A stretch of 12,951 nt of DNA from assembly GCA_945883455.1 (NCBI GenBank), contig CAMCXJ010000050.1, positions 1 to 12,951 on the forward strand, in the 5' to 3' direction. A program made the position numbers and the translations under genes. Source of the DNA: Prosthecobacter debontii. Lineage in GTDB: Bacteria; Verrucomicrobiota; Verrucomicrobiia; Verrucomicrobiales; Akkermansiaceae. This document shows positions 6,969-12,951 of this stretch, piece by piece. The notes beneath the pieces were generated by a model, which was not told the DNA's origin, searched no databases, and worked only from the letters and a program-made list of their open reading frames with translations. Each line of letters starts with the position of its first letter. Positions within the stretch are counted from its first letter, which is position 1.

Positions 6969-9767
6969 TTACCCCAAAATCTGCGCCAACACGTAAGGCA
7001 GGATGCCGCCGGCGCGGTAGTAGTCTTTTTCCACGGGCGTATCGATGCGGACTACGATGGGGAGATCGAAGGTGGTGCCGTCGGCCTTGTGGACGCGGAG
7101 GGTGGCTTGTTGCATCGGCTTGAGGTCGTTGTCGATTCCCACGATGTCGAAGGTGGCGTCGGCGAGGTCTTTGACTTTTTCGTAGTCGTCCGTGTTGACG
7201 AAGTTGCAGGGCAGGACGCCCATGCCGACGAGGTTGGAGCGGTGGATGCGCTCGAAGGATTTGGTGACGACGGCTTTCACTCCGAGGAGGTTGGTTCCTT
7301 TCGCGGCCCAGTCGCGGGAGGAGCCCATGCCGTAGTCTTCGGCGCCGATGACGATGGTGGGCGTGCCTTCTTTCTGATAGACGGCGGCGGCGTCGTAGAT
7401 GGCCTGGGTTTCGCCGTTGATCTTGGTGACTCCACCTTCGATGCCGGGAACCATGAGGTTCTTGATGCGGACGTTAGCGAAGGTGCCGCGGGTCATGATG
7501 CGGTCGTTGCCGCGGCGCGAGCCGTAGGAGTTAAAATCAAAGAAATCGACGCCTTTTTCGGTGAGGAAACGGCCGGCGGGGCTGTCTTTCTTGATCGCTC
7601 CGGCGGGGGAGAGGTGGTCGGTGGTGACGGAATCGCCGAAGATGCCGAGCGGGCGCGCGCCCATGATCTCGAGGATGTCGCGCGGCTCCGGGGTGAAGCC
7701 GTCGAAGAACGGCGGCTCCTGGATGTAGGTGGATTCGCGATCCCATTCATAGACGTTGCCGGTGGAGGATTTGATCTCGTTCCACTTCGGATTCTGGTCG
7801 GCGAAGCCGGTGTAGAGGCGTTGGAAAACGTCTGGACGCAGCGAGGAATTCATCGCGGCCTCGATCTCGGCGGAGGTGGGCCAGATGTCTTTCAGGAAAA
7901 CCGGATGGCCGTCGGAGCCGAAGCCGAGTGGCTCGGTTTCCATATCGATATCGACCGTGCCGGCGATGGCGAAAGCGACGACGAGGGGAGGGGACATGAG
8001 GAAGTTCGCCTTGATCGATTGGTGGACGCGGGCTTCGAAATTGCGGTTTCCGGAAAGGACGGAGGCGGCGACGATGTCCTCGGCTTTCACGACATCCTCG
8101 ATGCCGGTGTCGAGCGGGCCGGAGTTGCCAATGCAGGTGGTGCAGCCGTAGCCGACGGTCTGGAAGCCGAGCTTGTCGAGCTCTACCTGGAGGCCGGTTT
8201 TGTTGAGGTAATCGGTGACGACGCGCGAGCCCGGGCCGAGCGATGTTTTCACCGAAGGCTTCACGGTTAGGCCTTTCGCGTTGGCTTTTTGCGCGAGCAA
8301 TCCGGCGGCGAGCATGACGCTGGGGTTCGAGGTGTTCGTGCAGGAAGTGATAGCGGCGATGAGGACGGAGCCGTGGGTGATCGTGTCCTTGATGCCGTCC
8401 TTGGAATCGACGGTGACTTCCCAGAGCGGGTAGCCGGGGTCTTCGTTCGATTCAGTGACCACGCCCACTTCCGCGCCGAAGCCGTGGCCGATGTTCGACG
8501 GATCATCCGGCTCGCTGTCGAGGGTGGGCGGGAGGCCTTCTGGGGTTTCCGTGTTGATGACGGGCTGCTTGTTGTAGCCGTCGGGAGCGGGGCCGGTGAG
8601 GAGGGACGCCCACTTGGATTTCAGGGAGTCCAGCTCGATGCGATCCTGCGGGCGTTTCGGGCCGGCGACTCCGGGTTTCACGGTGGAGAGATCGAGATCG
8701 ACGATCTGGGAAAACTGGAGGGCGTCGCGGTCGGTCGGGATGCCCCAGAGACCCTGCGCCTTGTAGTAGTTTTCGACCGTGGTGCAGAGCTCGGGCGAGC
8801 GGCCGGTGCCTTCGAGGTAGCCGGTGGTGATTTCATCGATGCCGAAGAATCCCATGGTCGCGCCGTATTCGGGAGCCATGTTGGCGATGGTCGCGCGGTC
8901 TGGCAGCGACAGGGCTTTCGCGCCGGGGCCGTAGAACTCGACGAATTTTCCGACGACCTTGGTTTTCCGCAAAACTTCGGTGACGAGCAGGACGAGGTCG
9001 GTGGCGGTGACGCCGGTATGGAGTTCGCCTGTTAGATAAACTCCGACGACCTCAGGAACGAGGAAAGTGACCGGCTGGCCGAGCATGCCCGCCTCCGCCT
9101 CGATACCGCCCACGCCCCAGCCGACGACGCCGAGGCCGTTGATCATGGTGGTGTGGGAGTCGGTGCCGACCAGGGTATCCGGATAAAACACGCCGTCTTT
9201 CTCAAGCACGCATTTGGCGAGGTATTCGAGGTTCACCTGGTGGACGATGCCGATGCCGGGTGGCACGACTTTAAACGTATCGAACGCCTGCTCGCCCCAT
9301 TTCAGGAACTCGTAGCGCTCGCGGTTGCGGTGAAATTCGAGTTCTAGGTTTTTCTCCAGCGACGCACCGGTGCCCGCGTAATCGACCTGCACCGAGTGAT
9401 CGACGACGAGATCCACTGGCACGAGTGGCTCGATCATTTTCGCGTCCTTGCCCATCGCGTGGACGGCGGAGCGCATCGCGGCGAGATCGACGAGCAAAGG
9501 CACGCCGGTGAAATCTTGCAACACGATGCGGGCTACGACGAAGGGGATTTCGTAATCGCCGGGGGATTTCGCGTTGTAGTTCGCGAGGTTGTGGATGTCC
9601 TTGTCGGAAACTTTCAGTCCGTCGTTATTGCGGAGCAGGGATTCGAGCACGATCCGGATCGAGACGGGGAGCTTGGAAAGGTTCGGGAATTTTTCTGCGA
9701 GGGCGGGGAGTGAATGGAGTTTGCCCTCTTTGCCGGAGCCGGTGGTGAAAGTGCGGATGTAGCTCAT
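6969..9767 (-). CDS. acnA: Aconitate hydratase, AcnA/IRP type
   Basis: TCA-cycle enzyme that isomerises citrate to isocitrate through cis-aconitate with a [4Fe-4S] cluster in the cytoplasm. The 932-aa frame covers the family from MSYIRTFTTGSGKEGKLHSLP to YYRAGGILPYVLAQILG. The cluster ligands are visible: C476 in SCTNTSNPS, and C542 and C545 in GYGCTTCIGNSGP. Also clear are LVGTDSHTTMINGLGVVGWG, the swivel-domain motif GAEDYGMGSSRDWAAKG and RIHRSNLVGMGVLP. As I recall, E. coli AcnA has 891 residues with cysteines at 435, 501 and 504, so the 41 extra residues all lie before the first cysteine, in a linker after GPKRPQDR that is rich in Pro, Asp and Gly. The gene is monocistronic as far as seen, with its own terminator. 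The start ATG has no Shine-Dalgarno sequence. An IS remnant ends about 90 bases upstream. Confidence 0.97.
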   Translation of the reverse strand: MSYIRTFTTGSGKEGKLHSLPALAEKFPNLSKLPVSIRIVLESLLRNNDGLKVSDKDIHNLANYNAKSPGDYEIPFVVARIVLQDFTGVPLLVDLAAMRSAVHAMGKDAKMIEPLVPVDLVVDHSVQVDYAGTGASLEKNLELEFHRNRERYEFLKWGEQAFDTFKVVPPGIGIVHQVNLEYLAKCVLEKDGVFYPDTLVGTDSHTTMINGLGVVGWGVGGIEAEAGMLGQPVTFLVPEVVGVYLTGELHTGVTATDLVLLVTEVLRKTKVVGKFVEFYGPGAKALSLPDRATIANMAPEYGATMGFFGIDEITTGYLEGTGRSPELCTTVENYYKAQGLWGIPTDRDALQFSQIVDLDLSTVKPGVAGPKRPQDRIELDSLKSKWASLLTGPAPDGYNKQPVINTETPEGLPPTLDSEPDDPSNIGHGFGAEVGVVTESNEDPGYPLWEVTVDSKDGIKDTITHGSVLIAAITSCTNTSNPSVMLAAGLLAQKANAKGLTVKPSVKTSLGPGSRVVTDYLNKTGLQVELDKLGFQTVGYGCTTCIGNSGPLDTGIEDVVKAEDIVAASVLSGNRNFEARVHQSIKANFLMSPPLVVAFAIAGTVDIDMETEPLGFGSDGHPVFLKDIWPTSAEIEAAMNSSLRPDVFQRLYTGFADQNPKWNEIKSSTGNVYEWDRESTYIQEPPFFDGFTPEPRDILEIMGARPLGIFGDSVTTDHLSPAGAIKKDSPAGRFLTEKGVDFFDFNSYGSRRGNDRIMTRGTFANVRIKNLMVPGIEGGVTKINGETQAIYDAAAVYQKEGTPTIVIGAEDYGMGSSRDWAAKGTNLLGVKAVVTKSFERIHRSNLVGMGVLPCNFVNTDDYEKVKDLADATFDIVGIDNDLKPMQQATLRVHKADGTTFDLPIVVRIDTPVEKDYYRAGGILPYVLAQILG

Positions 9768-9858
9768 GGTCTTGTTTTTTCGGGGAATCGTGTGGGCGGA
9801 GGGTTGGGGATGGCGGGCGTTTTGTCAAAAAGGTTTCGTGCCTCCGATAACGGCTCCA

Positions 9859-9876
9859 AGGGCGTTTGGCTTGAAG
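9859..9876 (+). repeat. Left terminal inverted repeat of the IS remnant
   Basis: AGGGCGTTTGGCTTGAAG pairs as an inverted repeat with 10507-10524, with two mismatches in 18. It marks the acnA-side end of the element. Confidence 0.7.
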
Positions 9877-9878
9877 AG

Positions 9879-10430
9879 TCATGGGAAGGGTTTGGCTTTT
9901 AAGATGAGATTGATGGCGCGTTGGTTTTCGTCGAGCTTTGCGGCGCGCCTCCAGATGTTCAGCATGTCCCGGCCGCCCATGAGCAGGCCGAGGGCGACGA
10001 GGGTGAGCATCGCGCTCAAAGGGTGGCGGCGGCTTTGCGGGCGGCGGGGATCGGGCACTTGGCGGAAGGCGTCGCGCAGGGTCTTGAGTTGGCCGACTTT
10101 CAACGGGCTGTGGGTGCCTCCGCCGCCGGTGAGGCCAGCTTTGCAATCCTCCGGGAGTTCCGGGGTGCAGAGCAGCGTAAAGGCGTTTTTGACGAGGGGT
10201 TTGAGCCAGAGTTTTTTCGGACGTTGGTTGGGCAGGTAATAATCGGTATGATCCTCTTGGAGGATGAACTGGCAAAGCCGATCTCCCGCCTCGCGTCCGG
10301 CACCGAGAAGGTGCTCTTCGTCAAGCATGGTGTGGGCAAGTTGCCAGTCGGCGGAAGTCTCGGCGGTGCGAATGTGGAGTGAAGCGGTGTTGGACTCCGT
10401 ATGTCGGGCGGTTATCGGATGGATATCCAT
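9879..10430 (-). pseudogene. Internally deleted, truncated ISAs1-type transposase with DUF4338 N-terminus
   Basis: A single 183-codon frame made of three fragments of a longer protein. Residues 17-58 (LHIRTAETSADWQ, then LDEEHLLGAGREAGDRL) resemble the start of DUF4338, the domain also found in the Druantia protein DruA. At about residue 60 (base 10250) it jumps to HTDYYLPNQRPKKLWLKPL, which resembles the far end of that domain, so I estimate that well over 100 residues are missing, apparently in frame. Residues 114-172 (LKTLRDAFRQVPDPR, then HPLSAMLTLVALGLLMGGRD) match the DDE_Tnp_1-associated N-terminal domain of ISAs1/H-repeat transposases. The frame stops there; the catalytic DDE domain is absent, and the last residues (KAKPFP) are encoded by the subterminal repeat. 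It is not a functional transposase. Expression of the shortened protein cannot be excluded. Confidence 0.75.
9887..9903 (+). repeat. Subterminal copy of the left end repeat
   Basis: AGGGTTTGGCTTTTAAG is a direct, slightly shortened copy of the left end repeat, starting 28 bases further in and inside the 3' end of the remnant transposase frame. Repeated end motifs of this kind can be extra transposase-binding sites; that role is inferred. Confidence 0.45.
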
Positions 10431-10506
10431 GGCGACGCTAATCGACCATTTTTGTGCCCTTTTGTTTAGTCGAAATTTTTCCCGAGCCTTTCCAAGGGAT
10501 GCAAAG

Positions 10507-10524
10507 CCTCAAGCCAAAGGCCCT
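10507..10524 (-). repeat. Right terminal inverted repeat of the IS remnant
   Basis: Read on the minus strand this is AGGGCCTTTGGCTTGAGG, matching the left end at 16 of 18 bases. It lies about 76 bases upstream of the remnant transposase start. Confidence 0.7.
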
Positions 10525-10528
10525 ATCT

Positions 10529-10566
10529 AGCCCACCATGGAGAAAGCCTCGACATGATGGCGGGCT
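10529..10566 (+). repeat. Imperfect inverted repeat upstream of the small conserved gene
   Basis: AGCCCACCAT (10529-10538) and ATGGCGGGCT (10557-10566) form a 10-bp stem with one mismatch around an 18-base loop. It lies just outside the IS end and 17 bases before the ATG at 10583, so it would fold in the leader of that gene if transcription starts upstream. It may be an operator or a leader hairpin, or chance. Confidence 0.3.
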
Positions 10567-10582
10567 CACGCAAACTAGCCCA

Positions 10583-10834
10583 ATGGAATCGCATGAGTGG
10601 AACGAACGCACGGACGAGGGGAAACGGTTCTTTCGCGCCAATTTCCACGGCAACACTTGGCGGATCATTACGACACTGAAGACGGATCCCGATTGGCAGA
10701 TCCTTGAACATCCGCCCGAGGAAGTTTGGCGAGAATTGCGGGATGTTGTTTGGAAAAAGTATCAACGCAAACGTTGCCCATGGGAGCGCGTAGCCTCTCT
10801 CGACAAGATCCTCGGCGACGACGTTCCGGAATAA
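10583..10834 (+). CDS. Small conserved protein of unknown function
   Basis: An 83-aa protein from ATG 10583; the frame is open further back to 10454, but that part overlaps the IS end and does not look like protein. It is rich in Trp, Arg and charged residues (EGKRFFRANFHGNTWRI, then HPPEEVWRELRDVVWKKYQR and KRCPWERVASLDKIL). I have the impression that similar small proteins recur in Verrucomicrobiota genomes, but I can give no family name or function. A single cysteine in KRCPW and no paired metal-binding motif argue against a zinc ribbon. There is no signal peptide or membrane segment. The gene runs into the pilT gene on the other strand with only three bases between the two stop codons. 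Confidence 0.72.
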   Translation: MESHEWNERTDEGKRFFRANFHGNTWRIITTLKTDPDWQILEHPPEEVWRELRDVVWKKYQRKRCPWERVASLDKILGDDVPE

Positions 10835-10837
10835 GCT

Positions 10838-11947
10838 TCAATGGGAAAGCGGATTCTCGCCCGAGGCGTCACCGAGATGTGATTGTTCCTTGGGGAGGAA
10901 CTTTTTGAAGCGGGTCTTGTCGATCGCCTTCATGTAAGCCTCTGCAGGTGAAATCATTCCTTCGCGGAGTTTCGACCAGATCGACTCGTCCATGAACTGC
11001 ATACCCTCGCTTTTGCCGCCGGTGATCACGTCGTAAAGCTTTTGCGTCGCGCCCTCGCGGATGATGGCCGCGACCGCTGGGGTGCCGAACATGATCTCGT
11101 GAACGGCGACGCGGCCGGGCTTGTCCACGCGCTTGCAAAGGAGCTGGGCGACAACACCGCGCAGGGATGCGGCAAGCATCGTGCGCACCTGGGCTTGCTG
11201 GTTGGCGGGGAACACATCGATGATCCGGTCCACCGTCTTGCGGGCGTTGTTGGTATGCAGCGTTCCGAAAACAAGCAGCCCCGTTTCCGCCGCGGTGAGG
11301 GCGAGCGAGATCGTCTCCAGATCTCGCATCTCCCCGACGAGGACGATGTCCGCATCCTCGCGCATGGCAGCGCGCAGGCCATCGGCGAAGGAGGGTGTCT
11401 GAACATGCACCTCACGCTGGGTAAGGATGGATTGCTTGTTGCGATGCACAAACTCGATCGGTTCCTCGATCGTGATGATGTGTCGGGAAAAGTTCATATT
11501 GATGTAATCAAGCAACGCCGCAAGGGTGGTTGATTTTCCAGAACCCGTCGGCCCAGTGACGAGGACGAGCCCCGAACGCATATGACCGAATTCCTTAACC
11601 ATCTCCGGTACGCCAAGCGCCTCCAGAGGCATGATTTCCGTGGGTATCAGTCGGAAAACCGCGGCAAGACCGTTCTGTTGCTGCAGGTAGTTGCAGCGGA
11701 AACGGGAATCCAGATCCATCTCATAGGCGAAGTCGAGATCCCCGCCTATGAGGTATTTCTCGAAAGCCTTGGGATCGCAAATTTCTGCGAGTAGTTGTTT
11801 GAAGGATTCGCCTTCAAGGACTGGTTCGTCCGGGATCGGTTTCACCGATCCGTGGACACGGATCTTCGGAGGCTGACCCTCGGAAAGGTGTAAATCCGAC
11901 CCCTTGCTGGCAATCAGTGTTTTGAAGAAGGCATCGATTCTGGCCAT
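10838..11947 (-). CDS. pilT: Type IV pilus retraction ATPase, PilT family
   Basis: Hexameric cytoplasmic ATPase at the pilus base that drives depolymerisation of the pilin fibre for twitching, DNA uptake or attachment. At 369 aa it is slightly longer than typical PilT (about 345). Motifs: N-terminal KGSDLHLSEGQPPKIRVHG (15-33), Walker A GPTGSGKST (132-140), Asp box IITIEEPIEF (157-166, with Glu-Glu where Glu-Asp is common), Walker B DIVLVGEMRDLET (200-212) and His box GTLHTNN (228-234). A hydrophilic tail after about residue 350 (KEQSHLGDASGENPLSH) exceeds the family core. It is the second gene of a minus-strand pair, 36 bases after another PilT. There is no Shine-Dalgarno sequence before the ATG. 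It could be the PilU-like accessory motor; the two cannot be assigned from this window. Confidence 0.93.
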   Translation of the reverse strand: MARIDAFFKTLIASKGSDLHLSEGQPPKIRVHGSVKPIPDEPVLEGESFKQLLAEICDPKAFEKYLIGGDLDFAYEMDLDSRFRCNYLQQQNGLAAVFRLIPTEIMPLEALGVPEMVKEFGHMRSGLVLVTGPTGSGKSTTLAALLDYINMNFSRHIITIEEPIEFVHRNKQSILTQREVHVQTPSFADGLRAAMREDADIVLVGEMRDLETISLALTAAETGLLVFGTLHTNNARKTVDRIIDVFPANQQAQVRTMLAASLRGVVAQLLCKRVDKPGRVAVHEIMFGTPAVAAIIREGATQKLYDVITGGKSEGMQFMDESIWSKLREGMISPAEAYMKAIDKTRFKKFLPKEQSHLGDASGENPLSH

Positions 11948-11983
11948 ATTGCGGAGGAGTTTTTTGGGTGAAATGGGTCTTAT

Positions 11984-12951
11984 TCAGGACTTCAGGAAAA
12001 TACGCATCTGCACGATATCTTCGCAACGATACAACAGGTCCTCAGCGGTGATCAGGCCTTTCACGTAGAGTTTCCTTAGGGATTCATCCATGGTCACCAT
12101 CCCGACGTGTTTACCGGTCTGCATCACGCCTGGAAGCATATACGTTTTACCTTCACGGATACAGTTCGCAACAGCGGGCGTATTGACCAGAAGCTCTGTG
12201 GCGAGAACCCGGCCATGACCGGTCGCTAACGGAATTAGTTGCTGGGAAAGGATGCCGCGCAGGGATTCGGAAACCATGATGCGGATCTGATCGCGCTGGT
12301 CGGTGGGGAACACATCGAGCACACGGTCGAGCGTCCGCGGGGCGTTTCCGGTATGAAGGGTTCCGAGCACAAGGTGCCCGGTTTCCGCAGCGGTGAGGGC
12401 GAGCTGAATCGTCTCTAGGTCGCGCATTTCCCCGACCATGATCACATCGGGGTCTTCCCGCAGCGCACCACGCAGCGCTCTAGCAAATGATTCCGTGTGC
12501 TTGTGAACCTCGCGCTGGTTTACATGGCAGCCCTTTGATTCGAAAACGTATTCGATGGGATCCTCAAGGGTGAGGATATGGTCGTCGCGATCTTGGTTGA
12601 TGAAATCAACGATGGATGCGAGTGTGGTGGATTTCCCGGAACCCACGGATCCGGTGATGAGGATGAGGCCGTTCTGGTAGCGGGTGAGTGGGATGATGTG
12701 CTCGAGGGGAAGCCCGATCTCCTCCATGGTGCGCAGCTTGCCGTTGATGATTCGGAAGGCCATGTCGTAGCCTAGGCGCTGCTTGATCACAGAAGCCCGG
12801 TAGCGACCGTCGGTTCCGATGTATGCGAAGTCAACGTCACCCCTCTCATTAAGGCGTGCCATCTCTTTCTCGCCGAGGAACGAGCGAACGAGTCGCTCGG
12901 CTTCCTCCGGCTTCAAGGGTGGATGCTCAGGCCAGATTGGAGAGAGTTGTC
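11984..12951 (-). CDS. Second PilT-family retraction ATPase, 5' partial
   Basis: Paralogue of the neighbouring PilT and first in the transcript. The frame is open to the window end: upstream of the TTG at 12916 it continues as LSPIWPEHPPLKPEEAERLV, which is the normal PilT N-terminal domain, so the TTG is not the start and roughly 20-30 residues lie outside. Counting from that TTG: Walker A GSVGSGKST (88-96), Asp box HILTLEDPIEY, Walker B DVIMVGEMRDLET, His box GHLVLGTLHTGNA. The C-terminus ends in DLLYRCEDIVQMRIFLKS. Walker A differs from the usual GPTGSGKS by SV for PT. The two ATPases share almost all motifs but differ at their N- and C-termini, as PilT and PilU do. The role is pilus retraction; the division of labour is unknown. 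Confidence 0.92.
   Translation of the reverse strand, partial: QLSPIWPEHPPLKPEEAERLVRSFLGEKEMARLNERGDVDFAYIGTDGRYRASVIKQRLGYDMAFRIINGKLRTMEEIGLPLEHIIPLTRYQNGLILITGSVGSGKSTTLASIVDFINQDRDDHILTLEDPIEYVFESKGCHVNQREVHKHTESFARALRGALREDPDVIMVGEMRDLETIQLALTAAETGHLVLGTLHTGNAPRTLDRVLDVFPTDQRDQIRIMVSESLRGILSQQLIPLATGHGRVLATELLVNTPAVANCIREGKTYMLPGVMQTGKHVGMVTMDESLRKLYVKGLITAEDLLYRCEDIVQMRIFLKS

Larger units (their letters stand above)
9859..10524 (-). mobile_element. Short IS-derived element (ISAs1/DUF4338 type) with intact inverted ends
   Basis: A 666-bp unit bounded by inverted repeats that match at 16 of 18 positions (AGGGCGTTTGGCTTGAAG at 9859 and, on the minus strand, AGGGCCTTTGGCTTGAGG from 10524). 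Inside is one frame on the minus strand that matches the two ends of a DUF4338-plus-ISAs1 transposase but lacks the middle and the DDE domain. Ends that begin AGGGC recall the CAGGG-type ends of ISAs1 elements (from memory). No target-site duplication is obvious in the 10 bases on either side. The element cannot supply its own transposase and looks like a deletion derivative on the way to a MITE; whether it can be moved in trans is unknown. It lies between the acnA promoter region and a small plus-strand gene. Confidence 0.7.

Noticed and set aside
7089..8270. 393-codon plus-strand frame opposite acnA
   Set aside because: It lies wholly antisense to a full-length aconitase with all its motifs, and its Gly/Asp/Val-rich sequence is the usual mirror of high-GC coding DNA.
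9823..9828. Perfect minus-strand TTGACA as the -35 box of an acnA promoter
   Set aside because: Seventeen bases further on the minus strand reads AACCCT, with no acceptable -10 box near the right spacing, so I do not call a promoter.
9625..10275. 216-codon minus-strand frame across the acnA start and IS remnant
   Set aside because: It is Pro/Arg/His-rich shadow translation in another frame of the transposase remnant and acnA.
10419..10430. Perfect 12-bp palindrome ATGGATATCCAT at the remnant transposase start codon
   Set aside because: It is short, single and inside the remnant; nothing else supports an operator.
1..12951. CRISPR array, tRNA or rRNA genes
   Set aside because: I saw no regularly spaced repeats and no tRNA- or rRNA-like sequence on either strand by eye.

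Overview
The window reads as chromosomal DNA of a free-living Gram-negative bacterium, most likely a member of the Verrucomicrobiota. The pointers are a secreted S8 protease with a PEP-CTERM sorting tail, a sigma-54 response regulator, an AcnA-type aconitase, tandem PilT ATPases, and a small conserved protein of a kind I associate with that phylum. The phylum is inferred from gene content only; there is no rRNA or tRNA gene here to anchor it.

Layout: (1) bases 1-1728 (+): subtilase with a PEP-CTERM tail, its 5' end cut by the window edge. (2) 1928-3941 (+): NtrC-type regulator with a degenerate receiver, followed after one base by upp (uracil phosphoribosyltransferase). (3) 4091-4426 (+): small XRE/HigA-like DNA-binding protein with no visible toxin partner. 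(4) 4607-6874 (+): an AT-richer two-gene unit, a PD-(D/E)XK nuclease fused to a DUF2075 (Schlafen-related, SF1-like) helicase plus a short unknown protein. It looks like acquired DNA and is a plausible defence or nucleic-acid-processing module. (5) 6900-9767 (-): acnA with a clear Rho-independent terminator. (6) 9859-10524: a short IS-derived element bounded by 18-bp inverted repeats and holding an internally deleted ISAs1/DUF4338-type transposase remnant on the minus strand. (7) 10583-10834 (+): small conserved protein. (8) 10838-12951 (-): two consecutive PilT-family retraction ATPases, the first-transcribed one cut by the window end.

How the genes fit together: the pilT pair is an obvious operon for type IV pilus retraction. 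The regulator and upp are almost certainly co-transcribed, although no functional link between them is known to me. The nuclease-helicase and its small downstream ORF probably form one transcript that converges on acnA, with the acnA terminator hairpin between them. The most unusual items are the deletion-derivative IS with intact ends, the nuclease-helicase module, the receiver domain lacking its phosphoacceptor aspartate, and the subtilase with Glu where the catalytic Asp is expected.
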